From: Sipunculus nudus
Lineage: Eukaryota > Annelida > Sipuncula > Golfingiida > Sipunculidae
Assembly: GCA_026874595.1 (NCBI GenBank)
Contig: CM049308.1
Location: 43,781,327 to 43,845,326, forward strand
DNA length: 64,000 nucleotides
Reading direction: 5' to 3'
Shown here: positions 22,727-35,321 of the stretch, piece after piece
How the letters are laid out: every line of letters begins with the position of its first letter
Numbering within the stretch: the first letter of the stretch is position 1
Position numbers and translations under genes: made by a program
The notes under the pieces: model-generated
Seen by the model: the letters and a program-made list of their open reading frames with translations, nothing else
Databases searched by the model: none
What the model was told of the DNA's origin: nothing

Positions 22727-24451
22727 TGTCTCCACATCTCCTGCCAGACATCAGAATTCTGAATGCGTATGTTGTCCCCCTTTGTTTGACGAGCCACTGA
22801 TTTCGCAGCAAGTGGCTTGATATTTGTCCACTCAGCCAAACCCAGGTCTTCCCTGAAGGATGGACACCTACTGAGTGGCTCTTGGAAGTTTTGTAACAGG
22901 AGAGATATCTCAGTATTACCAAAACCTATCAACATATCTTTGTTGTTAAGTGGCCAGGTATTGATGTTGCAGACAGTAAGGGCAGAGACGTGTGGACATT
23001 CCAGATTAGCAAATCTTTTTTCTAGATGAAAAGTTAAGGCTCTCAGGATCTTCTCCCGGTCATCACTGAAGAGGGCAGAGTCAGAACGAAGATCTGTGCA
23101 GGCTGCATGAAATGCAAACTCCTCTTGAGTGCTATCCTTCAGCAAAGAAGTAAGGGCTGGACCATCAATAGTCAAGTAACTCTTCAATGTCTCAAATGTT
23201 ATTTGGAAGGCTTCAGAGACATCCCCTAGTATGCAGCCTTGCCGTTGGATTACTTCTGAAAATCCTCTCATGGAGGAAGTAACATCTAACATCAAGTGAA
23301 GATACAAAATCATTCTCCTTGACTGGAGCTGCTTGAGAAAGCCCTTGGCCTTAGCTTTTTAGGTGACAGTTGCAGTTTTGTCTTGTGTGACAGCATTCAG
23401 ATGCCCAATCAATGCCTGGTATATTTTGAGTAGGTAATCAATGGCAATGTTTGTATGTTGCACCCATCTAAGTGCCCCCTACTCTTGTTGGAAGTCTTTT
23501 CTGTGTGTTTTCAATTGTTCTTGATTGCAGGAGGGCAGCCCTATTCACTGAAGAGTTATGATAATACAAATATATGCCTTGAAGAAACTCATCAACTGTT
23601 TTCTGTTGTTTTACATCTATAGCGGCATCTTTTATAGCCAACTCAGCCCTGTGAGCTATGCAATGGACCGGAATAATCCAACTAGCTTTCTCTTGCAATA
23701 ATGTTGCAATGCCTGATCGCACACCAAAGTTTACGGCAGCGCCATCTGCAGCAAAACCAACAATACGCTGGTAAAACTGCTCTTCTGTGATGTTCAGCAC
23801 CTTTACTGCATCCAACATTGCTGCAAGGATGCTAGCTGAATTTGGACGGTCAACAACTTTGGCAGCAACAAGAAATACCCTGATTACTCCCTGTTTGGCA
23901 GCACGAATGTAGAAAAGTTCTACCTCCCTCACTGCTGTATTAGTAGAACCATCGCACATGATACTATGGAAATGTGCACCACTAAGCCATTTAATTACTT
24001 CAGCTTTGGCTGCCCCTGCGATAAATTTGGTAAAAGTGGCACACTGCTTATCACTGATGTAAGTCTGACACACATCAACACCATTCTTGGCTTGCAGTTC
24101 CATCAACCACACGAAGTCAGTAAAAGGTCGGTTATTTAGAGCTAGTGCATGTGCCGAGCTAATAAGTCTAAGGATCCGTTCTTTTTCAGCTGATGTTATG
24201 GAGTCCAATGCTTTCTCGGCTTTACTGGACCCTGGTTTAGCTTTGGCTGCATCCAGTGCTCCTTGACACTTAATATGGCGCTTTGAGTTAGCATGGTCAC
24301 GGAAACCGGAGGTTTTCAAATTTGAGTCAGTTCCATTAAAAAAAGGGGATTTCTGATCAGCAAGACTGGGCATGCTTCTGCACACGTTACAGTACAGCTT
24401 CTCTGTATCATCTGCAGTTCCTAACCAAGGGAATTCCCCTTTCCAGGAGGC

Positions 24452-24772
24452 CTGGGAGAAATTACAGAAAAGACAGGCAGGTAGAAAGGTATTGCTTCAA
24501 AAACAGCAAAAAGAAATCAGTTTTTATTATTTTTAATATCCCAGCACTTATTATTTAAAAAAGTACACTTAATAAGAATTTGTATGTTAACTGCTTGGTA
24601 TATATTAATATATTTGGTTTGCAAGTTCTTATGAAAGTTAAGCAATTTTACATGTAATTTTAATTATTTGTATAGCGTAAATTTAATAATACCAGTTAAT
24701 ATCAGACTCATAAAATAAAAACAATCATTATGATTCACAGTTATAGCAATTATATTAATTCTGTCAGTATAC
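24452..24772 (-). other. Spliceosomal intron of the hAT transposase gene (321 bp)
   Basis: Donor GTATAC directly after CAG (24773-24775) and acceptor TTTCTCCCAG ending at 24452. The intron is AT-rich and phase 0, and joins the N-terminal KRSFQ to ASWKGEFPWL. That junction reads naturally for ZNF862-type proteins, where a basic segment precedes the 'FPWL...C..C' finger. Confidence 0.8.
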
Positions 24773-24898
24773 CTGGAAAGAGCGCTTTTGACGTCCAGTC
24801 TTTTCATACTCTTTATAGTCTCTCTTTGTTTTAGTTGTTTCAGATTCTGTTCTTTCCTTTTCCTTAATAAAACTTGTCAGTTTCGTCTGTTTTGACAT

Positions 24899-25560
24899 AT
24901 CTGTGGTTAATAATCGAAATTAAGCCACCGCCCTTCAAAATTGAAATGCTGCTGAAAAATAGCAGACGACACGCCTCAAGTGACATAACAAAGCACACTG
25001 TCCACAGCACGGTACGGACTAAAACGTCTATGTCACAAGTCGGATGACGGAAATCAAATATGAGTAGGACAAAAGCCCGGGACGTGTCACATCAATTTAT
25101 TAATAATTTTGGTCCGTAACCTGGATATTTGAAATATATTTGAGACATCCATTTTTAAAGAGTTTTTTTAATATATTTGTTTAGGCTTACTTATTATATG
25201 CGGTGCATTAAAAGAATTTTAAAATACATTTTTTTTTTTTAATATAATTTGAACTATGAACCATTTATTTGCACAAGAACCATACATAATACAGAGAGGG
25301 TAACGGAGTTTCATGCAACATATAATAATAGAAAAAAATATCAATATCATGTGTTTTCTAACATTGAACACAAACTCAAAACACAAAAATAAAAGATGTA
25401 TAAACTGGTGTTGAGAAGAAAGAATTTATAGTTACCATTTTATTTTTACTGTACAGTACATATAGAGCACTCATGCAGTAGCTCCACAAAATATTAAATT
25501 TGTAAACATGTTAACACATTTATATAAATTCAGACATAAATAAAACTGATAACAGCCACA
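24899..25560. other. 5' flank of transposase gene within hAT
   Basis: AT-rich sequence upstream of the transposase start, running to the A-II insertion at 25561. It would contain any promoter. I see no clear TATA or initiator arrangement and no reading frame. Confidence 0.4.
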
Positions 25561-25686
25561 TTTTTAGCTCAGCTGACTTTCAGTCAAGCTGAGCTATAGC
25601 GATCACTCTTTGTCCGTCGTCCGTCTGTCGTGCCGTCTGTCCGTCCGTCTACCGTCCATCTGTCCGTCCGTCTGTCCGTTAACCTG

Positions 25687-28327
25687 GCACAAATCGTAAC
25701 CGCTAGACTTAGAATCTTGTAACTTTACATTCTGAGAGGTCAATGAAAAATCTCCTTGGAAACCAGAAATTAGGTCTCTGTTACCCATATCCTTCGAGCT
25801 ATGGGGACCCAAAGTACCCCCCAGAAAAGTAAAAAATTTCATACAAAAACTTAAATATCTCATTAACTACTCGACTGATGGTCATGATATTTGGCATACA
25901 TATTGATCATGAGATGTTCCATCAGTTCCTGAGGACTGGTGGCGCCACCTGTATTTTTTTATTTTTTACGAATTTTTTTCTCTATTTTTGATACGTTTAA
26001 AAATGTGAACATCTGTTAACAAGGCACAAATCGTAACGACTGGACCTAGAATCTTCATTATCGACACACTGAGAGACCTATGAAAAGTCTCCATGGAAAC
26101 CAGAAATTAGGTCTCTGTTACCCATATCCTTCGAGCTATGGGGCCCCGAAGTACCCCACAGAAAAGTAAAAAATTTCATACAAAAACTTCAATATCTCAT
26201 TAAATACTTGACTGATGGTCATGATTTTTGGCATACATATTGATCATGAGATGTTTCATCACTTCCTGCAGACTGGTGGCGCCACCTATATCGTTCAATT
26301 TTTTACTAATTTTTTTCTCTGTTTTTTAGACCTTTCAAAATGTGAACATCTGTTAACAAAGCACAAATCGTAAAGACTGGACCTAGAATCTTAATTCTTC
26401 ACACACTGAGAGGTCCATGAAAAATATCCTTGGAAACCAGAAATAAGGTCTCTGTTAACCATATCCTTCGTGCTATGGGGCCCCAAAGTACCCCCCAGAG
26501 TAGTAAAAAATTTCATACAAAAACTTCAATATCTCAATAACTACATCACTGATGGTCATGATTTTTGGCATACATATTGATTATGAGATGTTCCATCAGT
26601 TCCTGCAGACTGGTGGCGCCACCTGTATTGTTCGATTTTTCACGATTTTTTTCCTCTATTTTTGAGACCTTTAAGGATGTTGTCATCTGTTAACATGGCA
26701 CAAATCGTAACGACTGGACCTAGAATCCTCATTCTTGACACACTTAGAGACCTATGAAAAGTCTCCATGGAAACCAGAAATTAGGTCTCTGTTACCCATA
26801 TTCTTTGAGCTATGGGGCCCCAAAATACCCCAAAGATAAGTAAAAAATTTCATACAAAAAATTCAATATCTCATTAACTTCTTGACTGATGGTCATGATT
26901 TGTGGCATAACTATTGATCATGAGATGTGTCATTACTTCCTGCAACCTGGTGGCGCCACCTGTATGGTTGGATTTTTTTATGAATTTTTTTCTCTATTTT
27001 TGAGACCTTTCAAAATGTGAACATCTGTAAACAAGGCAAAAATCGTAAAGACTGGATCTAGAATCTTAATTCTTGACACACTGAAAGGTCCATAAAAATT
27101 CTCCTTGGAAACCAGAAATAGGGGTCTCTGTTACCCATATCCTTTGAGCTATTGGGCCCCAAAGTACCCCCCCAGAGTAGTCAAAAATTTCATACAAAAA
27201 CTTCAATATCTCAATAACTACATCACTGATGGTCATGATTTTCGGCATACATATTGATCATGAGATGTTCCATCAGTTTCTGCAGACTGGTGGCGCCACC
27301 TTTATTGTTTGATTTTTTTACGATTTCTTCCTCTATTTTTGAGACCTTTAAGGATGCTGTCATCTGTTAACGTAGCATAAATCGTAACAACTGCACCTAG
27401 AATCTTCATTCGTGACACACTGAGAGACCTATGAAAATTCTCCATGGAAATCAGAAATTAGGTCTCTGTTACCCATATTCTTTGAGCTATGGGGCCCCAA
27501 AGTACTCCCAAGAAAAGTAAAAAATTTCATACAAAAACTTCAATATCTCATTAACTTCTTGACTGATGGTCATGATTTGTGGCATAACTATTGATCATGA
27601 GATGTGTCATCACTTCCTCCAGACTGGTTGCGCCACCTGTATGGTTGGATTTTTTTATGAATTTTTTTCTCTATTTTTGAGACCTTTCAAAATGTGAACA
27701 TCTGTTAACAAGGCAAAAATCGTAAAGACTGGACCTAGAATCTTAATTCTTGACACACTGAAAGGTCCATGAAAAATCTCCTTGGAAACCAGATATAGGG
27801 GTCTCTGTTACCCATATCCTTCGAGCTATGGGGCCCCAAAGTACCCCCAAGAAAAGTAAAAAATTTCATACAAAAACTTCAATATCTCATTAACTTCTTG
27901 ACTGATGGTCATGATTTGTGGCATAACTATTGATCATGAGATGTGTCATCACTTCCTCCAGACTGGTTGCGCCACCTGTATGGTTGGATTTTTTTATGAA
28001 TTTTTTTCTCTATTTTTGAGACCTTTCAAAATGTGAACATCTGTTAACAAGGCAAAAATCGTAAAGACTGGACCTAGAATCTTAATTCTTGACACACTGA
28101 AAGGTCCATGAAAAATCTCCTTGGAAACCAGAAATAGGGGTCTCTGTTACCCATATCCTTCGAGCTATGGGGCCCCAAAGTACCCCCCCAGAGTAGTCAA
28201 AAATTTCATACAAAAACTTCAATATCTCAATAACTACATCACTGATGGTCATGATTTTCGGCATACATATTGATCATGAGATGTTCCATCAGTTCCTGCA
28301 GACTGGTTGCGCCATCTATATTGTTTG
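25687..28327 (+). repeat. Tandem array of ~337-bp A-II units, eight copies
   Basis: Units marked by 'ggcacaaatcgtaa' begin near 25687, 26022, 26359, 26697, 27035, 27367, 27710 and 28050, spacing 332-343 bp. Each contains 'cctagaatctt', 'aggtctctgttaccc', 'gagctatggggccccaaagt', 'gatggtcatgatttttggca' and 'gactggtggcgccacct'. Units near 27367-28050 are closer to one another than to the rest, suggesting local homogenisation. Minus-strand frames of ~60-86 codons recur with the unit and are not genes. Confidence 0.85.
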
Positions 28328-28390
28328 ATATAGTCCGTCTGTCCGTCCATCCGTCCGTCCGTCCGTAGATGTGGCATGTTTTGAAACCGT

Positions 28391-29137
28391 AAGACCTAGG
28401 AATCCAAAATTTGGCATAATGTTAGATGTCCCCAAGATCTCTTACCAAGCCGAAAACTGGGTCTTTGCAACTTCGTTCCTTTGAGAAATTAAGGAAAAAC
28501 CTCAATTTTTTATTAAAAACCTATTTTCACACTTCAGGACTGCCTAATATCAAAACCACTCAACTGGTTTCAAATTTTTGGTGTTAACAGATGAAATGCT
28601 AACAAAAACATGCTGTGAAAATTAAATCCACAGTACTTACAGGAAAAAAACGTGCCATGGTCAAAGTTGGGCAAAATTTAAGGTACAAATTTTTTATTTT
28701 TATTAATATTTTTAAAAATTTAAAAGATATTCATCTAATTTGGGTGACAATTTAATTTTGATTATTTAAAGTTATATTACTGGAAAAAAGGTCCATAGCT
28801 TTAACGTTTTTTGTGTTAAGTGATCAAATATCTTTCCTGATTTTTTACAAAATGTATTATGTTTGGGCCCATAACTTTTTTAAATTAAATAATACAGACA
28901 TAATTTCTGGCATGTACATAGGAACTATATAGAGGAATATATTTGGTAAATATGAGAAAAAACAGATAAGTGGTTTTGATATTAGGCAGTCCTGAAGTGT
29001 GAAAATAGGTTTCAAATAAAAAATTGAGGTTTTTCCTTAATTTCTCAAAGGAACGAAGTTGCAAAGACCCAGTTTTCGGCTTGGTAGGAGATCTTGGGGA
29101 CATCTAACATTATGCCGAATTTTGGATTCCTAGGTCT
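28391..29137. repeat. Fold-back: 170-bp inverted arms in A-I sequence
   Basis: Plus-strand 28391-28560 ('agacctaggaatcc' to 'caaaaccact') is matched by the reverse complement at 28968-29137, with about 400 bases of minus-strand A-I sequence between. The junction at ~28560 changes orientation abruptly inside the same unit, indicating inversion or head-to-head insertion. Confidence 0.75.
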
Positions 29138-30100
29138 GGACTAATACCTTTATTTCACATTCAAGGGAATAATACATTTAAGTTTATATATTATTTAAGC
29201 ATATCCACTTTTTCCATTAAAATAGTTTTTATCTGATTAATTTTTGTTATTTACAAGTTTTATACATTTGTATTAAAAAAACATTGAAAATATAAGTTAA
29301 AATATTAGAATTCTTAGATGCAATCATTATACATCCAGAGTGTAGCTCGTATTGGGTCATATTATGCATACACATATATTTTTATTATTTTTAAATCACA
29401 AATTTTTAAACTGAATTTAAATAAAATAATGCCACAACATGGCATCTGCAAGATTATTCCTTGAATCACTATTAAAAGTTTTGCACATTGGAGTTTTCAG
29501 TACATGCTTAATCTTATTTACCAAAATAAAATATGATTCTGTAAATTTGGTAAAATAAAAACATCTTTTCAAATAAAGTATACACACTGTTGGTTGAATG
29601 AGGGATAAACAATATCATTATGCTAATTACAATCTAAGCTTTAATTTATTCCTGGAATTAATAGTCAATTTCACACCTGGTGAAGTTTTTACTCTTCTCA
29701 AGGAAGGAATTACTTATCTGATGAACATCCACACTTTCATAGCAATACACCACTTTGTGGACACAATTAAATGTGCACTTTAATCATTGTAACCCTGGTG
29801 GTTAATACAAAATCTAAAATGTAGCATAGCCAAGAATAAAATGAAATACAGAAAATTATAACATTCATCTAGTTAATGCATCATCTAGGAGGGGGGGGGG
29901 GGGAGGTGTGTGCAGGGCAGAGGGGAAGCCTGCTAGTAGTGGCCCAGCTGAGCCAAGACAAGCTGCCTGGGGTGGGTTACATAATGCAAGTGAAGGCTTT
30001 ACTACTAGGTGGGCTAGATGTAAACAACACTTGACATGGTGTATGAAAACTTGAATCAAAGCTACTCTTTTCAATCAATTCCTTTGAAAATTCAGATTTT
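29138..30100. other. Unplaced AT-rich stretch with a 14-G run
   Basis: Sequence not matching the other families here, apart from a weak relationship of its right edge to family A. It includes a G-run at 29890-29903. Short frames (29598-29783 plus; 29865-30074 minus) have no recognisable domain. Confidence 0.4.
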
Positions 30101-31456
30101 AAAAGATTAAATCCTTATATATATATGCTGTGAAAATTAAATCAACAGTGCTTACAGAAAAAAAACATGCCATTGCCAAAGTTAGACAAAATTTAGGGTA
30201 TTGATTTTTTATTTAAGCTAATAACTTGAAAAATTTGCAAAATTCAGATCTTATTTTGGGTAAACAATCGAATCTTGATTAAATAAAGTTATATTCCTGA
30301 CAGAAAGTCTCCAGATTCAGCAATTCTCATCTTAGGTGAGTAAATATATTTCTTGATTTTTAAAAAAGTGCATTATGTTTTGGCCCATAACTTTAAAAAA
30401 ATACACAATACTGACATCATTTCTGGCATGTGCATAGCGAATGTATAGAAAAATTTGTATATTATATATGATCAAAGTCAGATCAGTGGTTTTGATATTA
30501 GGCAGTCTTAAAGTGTAACAATGGGTTTTTAATGGAAAAATGAAGTTTTTCATTGATATCTTGAAGGAATTAAGTCCTAGTGACCAAATTCTTGGCATGG
30601 TAGGGGATTTTGGAGAAATCTAACTGTATGCCAAATTTAAGGAACTTAGAGCTGAAGCTCGGAAGCTGAGCTCTAGCAAACTGCATAACACTAGCAATAT
30701 GTGACATGGTGTTTGAAAACTTGAATAAAATCTACAGTTTTTGATCAACTGGTTTCAAATTTTTGGTGTTAACAGTTGAAATGCTAACAAAAACATGCTG
30801 TGAAAATTAAATCCACAGCAGTTACAGCAAAAAAACGTGCCATGGTCAAAGTTGGGCAAAATTTAAGGTACAAAATTTTTATTTTTGCTAATATTTTAAA
30901 AAATTTAAAAGATTCTGATCTAATTTTGGGTATACAATTTAATTTTGATTAATAAAAGTAATATTACTGGAAAAAATGTGCTTAGCTTTAACAAGTTTTG
31001 TGTTAAGTGATAAAATTTCTTTCCTGATTATTTACAAAATGCATTATGTTTGGGCCCATACCTTTTTTAAATTATATAATACAAACCTAATTTCTGGCAT
31101 GTACATAGGAATTATATAGAGGATTATTTATAGGAAATATGAGGAAAAACAGATGAGTGGTTTTGATATTAGGCAGTCCTGAAGTGTGAAAATAGGTTTT
31201 TAATAAAAAATTGAGGTTTTTCCTTAATTTCTCAAAGGAATGAAGTCCCAAAGACCCAGTTTTCAACTTGGTAGGAGATCTTGGGGACATCTAACAGTAT
31301 GCTGAATTTTGGATTCCTAGGTCTTACGGTTTCAAAACGTGCCACATCTACGGACGGAAGGACGGACGGATGGACGGACGGACGGACAGACGGATGGACG
31401 ACGGACAATGGACCACGACTATAGCTCAGATGACTTATAGTCAGCTGAGCTAAAAA
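30100..31456 (-). mobile_element. Minus-strand family A-I copy, 3' truncated
   Basis: The left terminus is at 31456 reading leftward (T-run, AGCTCAGCTGAC, palindrome, CCGT microsatellite at about 31351-31405). Two A-I units follow. The copy fades at about 30100 without the standard right end. It lies in the 'gtaattttt' site of the neighbouring minus-strand copy and is closely similar to 32400-33775. Confidence 0.7.
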
Positions 31457-33775
31457 TTACAAATATTGTCCCAAATATAATTTTTATTAAAAAATAATAA
31501 GAGAATTGTATGATTTTTTAAAATGAAATATAACTGATATGATTATTAAAATAATATTAAAGAATATATTCATGAATGCATTCATGAATACATTTTGAAA
31601 GTATTTGCACGAGTATTCATATACTTTCATTTTTACCTGAATTCCCATTCTTTATGCAAGAAATTTAATGGAGTACATAATCATATTCGTATTTAAATAC
31701 AATTACAAAGTATTCGCACCATGTCTGGTATTTATTCAGTTTTCACCAAACAATGATGTTGAGAATCCAGAATATACAAAATTCACACATTAAAATAATG
31801 ATCATAAGTACCTGGTTTTATGGCTTTTATTTATATTAAAAAATAACTGTAAAAAATTCATTCTGGACTTATTTCACATCAATGTACACACTAGACACAG
31901 TAGGAATCTAGATTAATATTATCAACTGCATCTTTGTCTATCATTAATTTCCTTCATATAATCCCTAATGATTAGTAATGAATAATATGATTTACTTCTT
32001 TATCATTAAAATTGAACTGAAAATGCCATAGGTGACTGCATGGTGTTATTTGGAATATGTGACATTCTACCCATCGATACAAGATTCTTATATCATCAGT
32101 AACTGCAAGTTAATTTCCTGTTATTATAAACTAACAAAATCCTTTTCTATTTTTCTTTAATTTGTTATTAAAAACCAATAAAAATTTATTAATTTATTGT
32201 TTATTGTTATGTTGTTGGTTAAAACTACTAGATGAGTTGGGTTGGACACCTGGATCAACTGTGGCTGGCCATAAGCTGCCTGGATTCTCGCCTCAAGCGT
32301 GCATAATTTGATGAAAGGTCAACAAGGTCAACATACAGGTGACTTAAGAGGGGCTGGAGAGAGCCAAAGTCTGACAGGGTCTCATAAAAAACATTAATAA
32401 AAGCTACAATATTTGGCCAATTTCTTTAAGCTTTCTAAACTAAAAAGCTGAAACCTTATGTGTGCATGATATGAAAATTATATCAACAGTGCTCACGGGA
32501 AATAAACGTGCCATGGTCACAGTTGGGCAAAATTTAAGGTACTAATTTTATATTTATACTAATAACTTATAAAATATGAAAAATTCAGAACTAATTTTGG
32601 GTATTCAATTGAATCTTGATTAAATAATGTTACATCCCTGACAAAAAAATCTCTAGCTTCAGCAATGCCCTTGTTAAGGGAGTAAATATATTTCTTGATT
32701 TTTTACAAAGTGCATTATGTTTGGGCCCATAACTTAAAACAATTATGCAATACTGACATCATTCTGGCATGTGCATAGCGTATGTATAGAAAAATATGTA
32801 TATTATTTATGATTAAAGTCAGATCAGTGGTTTTGATATTAGGCAGTCTTAAAGTGTAACAATGGGTTTTTAATGGAAAAATGAAGTTTTTCATTGATAT
32901 CTCGAAGGAATTAAGTCCTAGTGACCAAATTCTTGGCATGGTAGGGGATTTTGGAGAAATCTAACTGTATGCCAAATTTAAGGAACTTAGAGCTGAAGCT
33001 CGGGAGCTGAGCTCTAGCAAACTGCATAACACTAGCAATATGTGACATGGTGCTTGAAAACTTGAATAAAATCTACAGTTTTTGATCAACTGGTTTCAAA
33101 TTTTTGGTGTTAACAGTTGAAATGCTAACAAAAACATGCTGTGAAAATTAAATCCACAGCAGTTAAAGCAAAAAAAACGTGCCATGGTCAAAGTTGGGCA
33201 AAATTTAAGGTACCAATTTTTTATTTTTGCTAATATTTTAAAAAAATTAAAAGATTTTGATCTAATTTTGGGTATACAATTTAATTTTGATTAATAAAAG
33301 TAATATTACTGGAAAAAAAGTGCTTAGCTTTAACAAGTTTTGTGTTAAGTGATAAAATTTCTTTCCTGATTATTTACAAAATGCATTATGTTTGGGCCCA
33401 TAACTTTTTTAAATTATATAATACAGACCTAATTTCTGGCATGTACATAGGAATTATATAGAGGATTATTTATAGGAAATATGAGGAAAAACAGATGAGT
33501 GGTTTTGATATTAGGCAGTCCTGAAGTGTGAATATAGGTTTTCAATAAAAAATTGAGGTTTTTCCTTAATTTCTCAAAGGAATGAAGTCGCAAAGACCCA
33601 GTTTTCGGCTTGGTAGGAGATCTTGGGGACATCTAACATTATGCTGAATTTTGGATTCCTAGGTCTTATGGTTTCAAAACGTGCCACATCTACGGACGGA
33701 CGGACAGACGGACGGACGACTGACAATGGACCACGACTATAGCTCAGATGACTTATAGTCAGCTGAGCTAAAAAA
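31457..33775 (-). mobile_element. Minus-strand family A-I copy
   Basis: The left terminus at 33775 (T-run + AGCTCAGCTGAC) is followed leftward by two units and the AT-rich tail as far as 'acaatatttgtaattttt', where the copy at 30100-31456 is inserted. It shares with that copy the diagnostic 'gttaaagcaaaaaaa' and 'tagcaatatgtgacatgg' variants, so the pair is a recent subfamily. Confidence 0.7.
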
Positions 33776-35321
33776 TCAAGAAATATATTTACTCCTTTAA
33801 CAAGGGCATTGCTGAAGCTAGAGATTTTTTTGTCAGGGATGTAACATTATTTAATCAAGATTCAATTGAATACCCAAAATTAGTTCTGAATTTTTCAAAT
33901 TTTATAAGTTATTAGTATAAATATAAAATTAGTACCTTAAATTTTGCCCAACTGTGACCATGGCACGTTTGTGTCCTGTGAGCACTGTTGATATAATTTT
34001 CATATCATGCACACATTAGGATTTCAGCTTTTTAGTTTAGAAAGCTGAAAGAAATTGGCCAAAAATTGTAGCTTTTATTAATGTTTTTTATGAGACCCTG
34101 TCAGACTTTGGCTCTCTCCAGCCCCTCTTGAGTCACCTGTATGTTGACCTTGTTGACCTTTCATCAAATTATGCACGCTTGAGGCGAGGCATACAGGAAT
34201 CCAGGCAGCTTATGGCCAGCCACAGTTGATCCAGGTGTCCAACCCAACTCATCTAGTAGTTTTAACCAACAACATAACAATAAACAATAAATTAATCAAT
34301 TTTTATTGGTTTTTAATAACAAATTAAAGAAAAATAGAAAAGGAATTTGTTAGTTTATAATAACAGGAAATTAACTTGCAGTTACCCTATGATATAAGAA
34401 TCTTGTATCGATGGGTAGAATGTCACATATTCCAAATAACACCATGCAGTCACCTATGGCATTTTTCAGTTCAATTTTAATGATAAAGAAGTAAATCATA
34501 TTATTCATTACTAATCATTAGGGATCATATGAAGGAAATTAATGATAGACAAAGATGCAGTTGATAATATTAATCTAGATTTCTACTGTGTCTAGTGTGT
34601 ACATTGATGTGAAATTAGTCCAAAATGAATTTTTTCAGTTATTTTTTAATATAAATAAAAGCCATAAAACCAGGTACTTATGATCATTATTTAAATGTGT
34701 GAATTTTGTATATTCTGGATTCTCAACATCATTGGTTGGTGAAACTGAATAAATACCAGACATGGTGCGAACACTTTGTAATTGTATTTAAATACGAATA
34801 TGATTATGTACTCCATTTTAAAATTTCTTGCATAAAGAATGGGAATTCAGGTAAAAATGAAAGTATATGAATACTCGTGCAAATACTTTCAAAATGTATT
34901 CATAAATGCATTCATGAATATATTCTTTAATATTATTTTAATAATCATATCAGTTATATTTCATTTAAAAAAATCATATGATTCTCTTATTATTTTTTAT
35001 AAAAATTATATTTGGGACAATATTTGTAATTTTTTTTAATAAATAGTTAAACTCTTATATTATATGTTCTGCTTATAAGTTATATGGCCAAGTCAAAATC
35101 TGTGTGACAATAGTACTCCATTTGTTAATAAAATAAATGAAATCAGTCCTCTTCCCTGTCTCCAAAGGTACTATCAAAATCATACATAAGCTAAACAACA
35201 ACAACTCATAATACAGCTTATATTTATTACCACACAAAACCAGCATGTGCCTCATTTCTAAATAAAATTTTTTTATCATATATAACAGCTGAGCGTCGTG
35301 ACCCATAGGTCCCTTGTTTAC
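33776..35321 (+). mobile_element. Right part of a plus-strand A-I element
   Basis: It begins inside the second A-I unit ('aaatcaagaaatatatttac'), continues through the common tail and ends at the right terminus CCCTTGTTT. Its left part is displaced by the minus-strand insertions, with 28328-28560 the best candidate. Confidence 0.7.

Larger units (their letters stand above)
22342..24898 (-). pseudogene. hAT transposase (ZNF862-like), frameshifted, two exons
   Basis: Reading on the minus strand, exon 1 (24898-24773, 42 codons, basic N-terminus starting MSKQTKLTSF) ends CAG|GTATAC. Exon 2 (24451-22342) follows a pyrimidine-rich TTTCTCCCAG acceptor, in phase 0. In order: a TTF-type zinc finger (C63, C66, H95, H101), a DUF4371-like catalytic region with CDGSTN (D209) and ADGAAVN (D278), a CIAH motif (C306/H309), GGTRW, and a C-terminal hAT dimerisation domain with AEVERGFS (E643/E645), a basic GPRKKLK patch and an acidic tail. 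D209, D278 and this Glu fit the hAT DDE triad. Two lesions break it: an extra T at 23470/23471 inside GGTRW and an in-frame TAA at 23359-23361. An 18-base C-run (22709-22726) encodes six glycines and is a third weak spot. Intact length would be ~745 residues. It would act in the nucleus on the element's own termini. Confidence 0.88.
28328..35321. mobile_element. Composite of family A-I copies in both orientations
   Basis: A plus-strand A-I starts at about 28328 without its terminal hairpin and its right end is at 35288-35321 ('cagctgagcgtcgtgaccc' to CCCTTGTTT). Between lie a minus-strand fragment (28562-29137), unplaced sequence (29138-30100), two minus-strand A-I copies (30100-31456 and 31457-33775) and the plus-strand remainder (33776-35321). 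The outer A-II array resumes immediately after 35321. Confidence 0.7.

Noticed and set aside
22427-23029. Plus-strand frames of 66-70 codons across the transposase
   Set aside because: They are antisense shadows of the hAT transposase, which carries the recognisable domains.
25687-28264. Minus-strand frames of 60-86 codons in the A-II array
   Set aside because: They recur with the repeat unit and have no domain or conserved start.
25687-28327. A CRISPR-like array
   Set aside because: Unit length of ~337 bp without short conserved repeats separating unique spacers; the sequence is eukaryotic and the units are homologous throughout.
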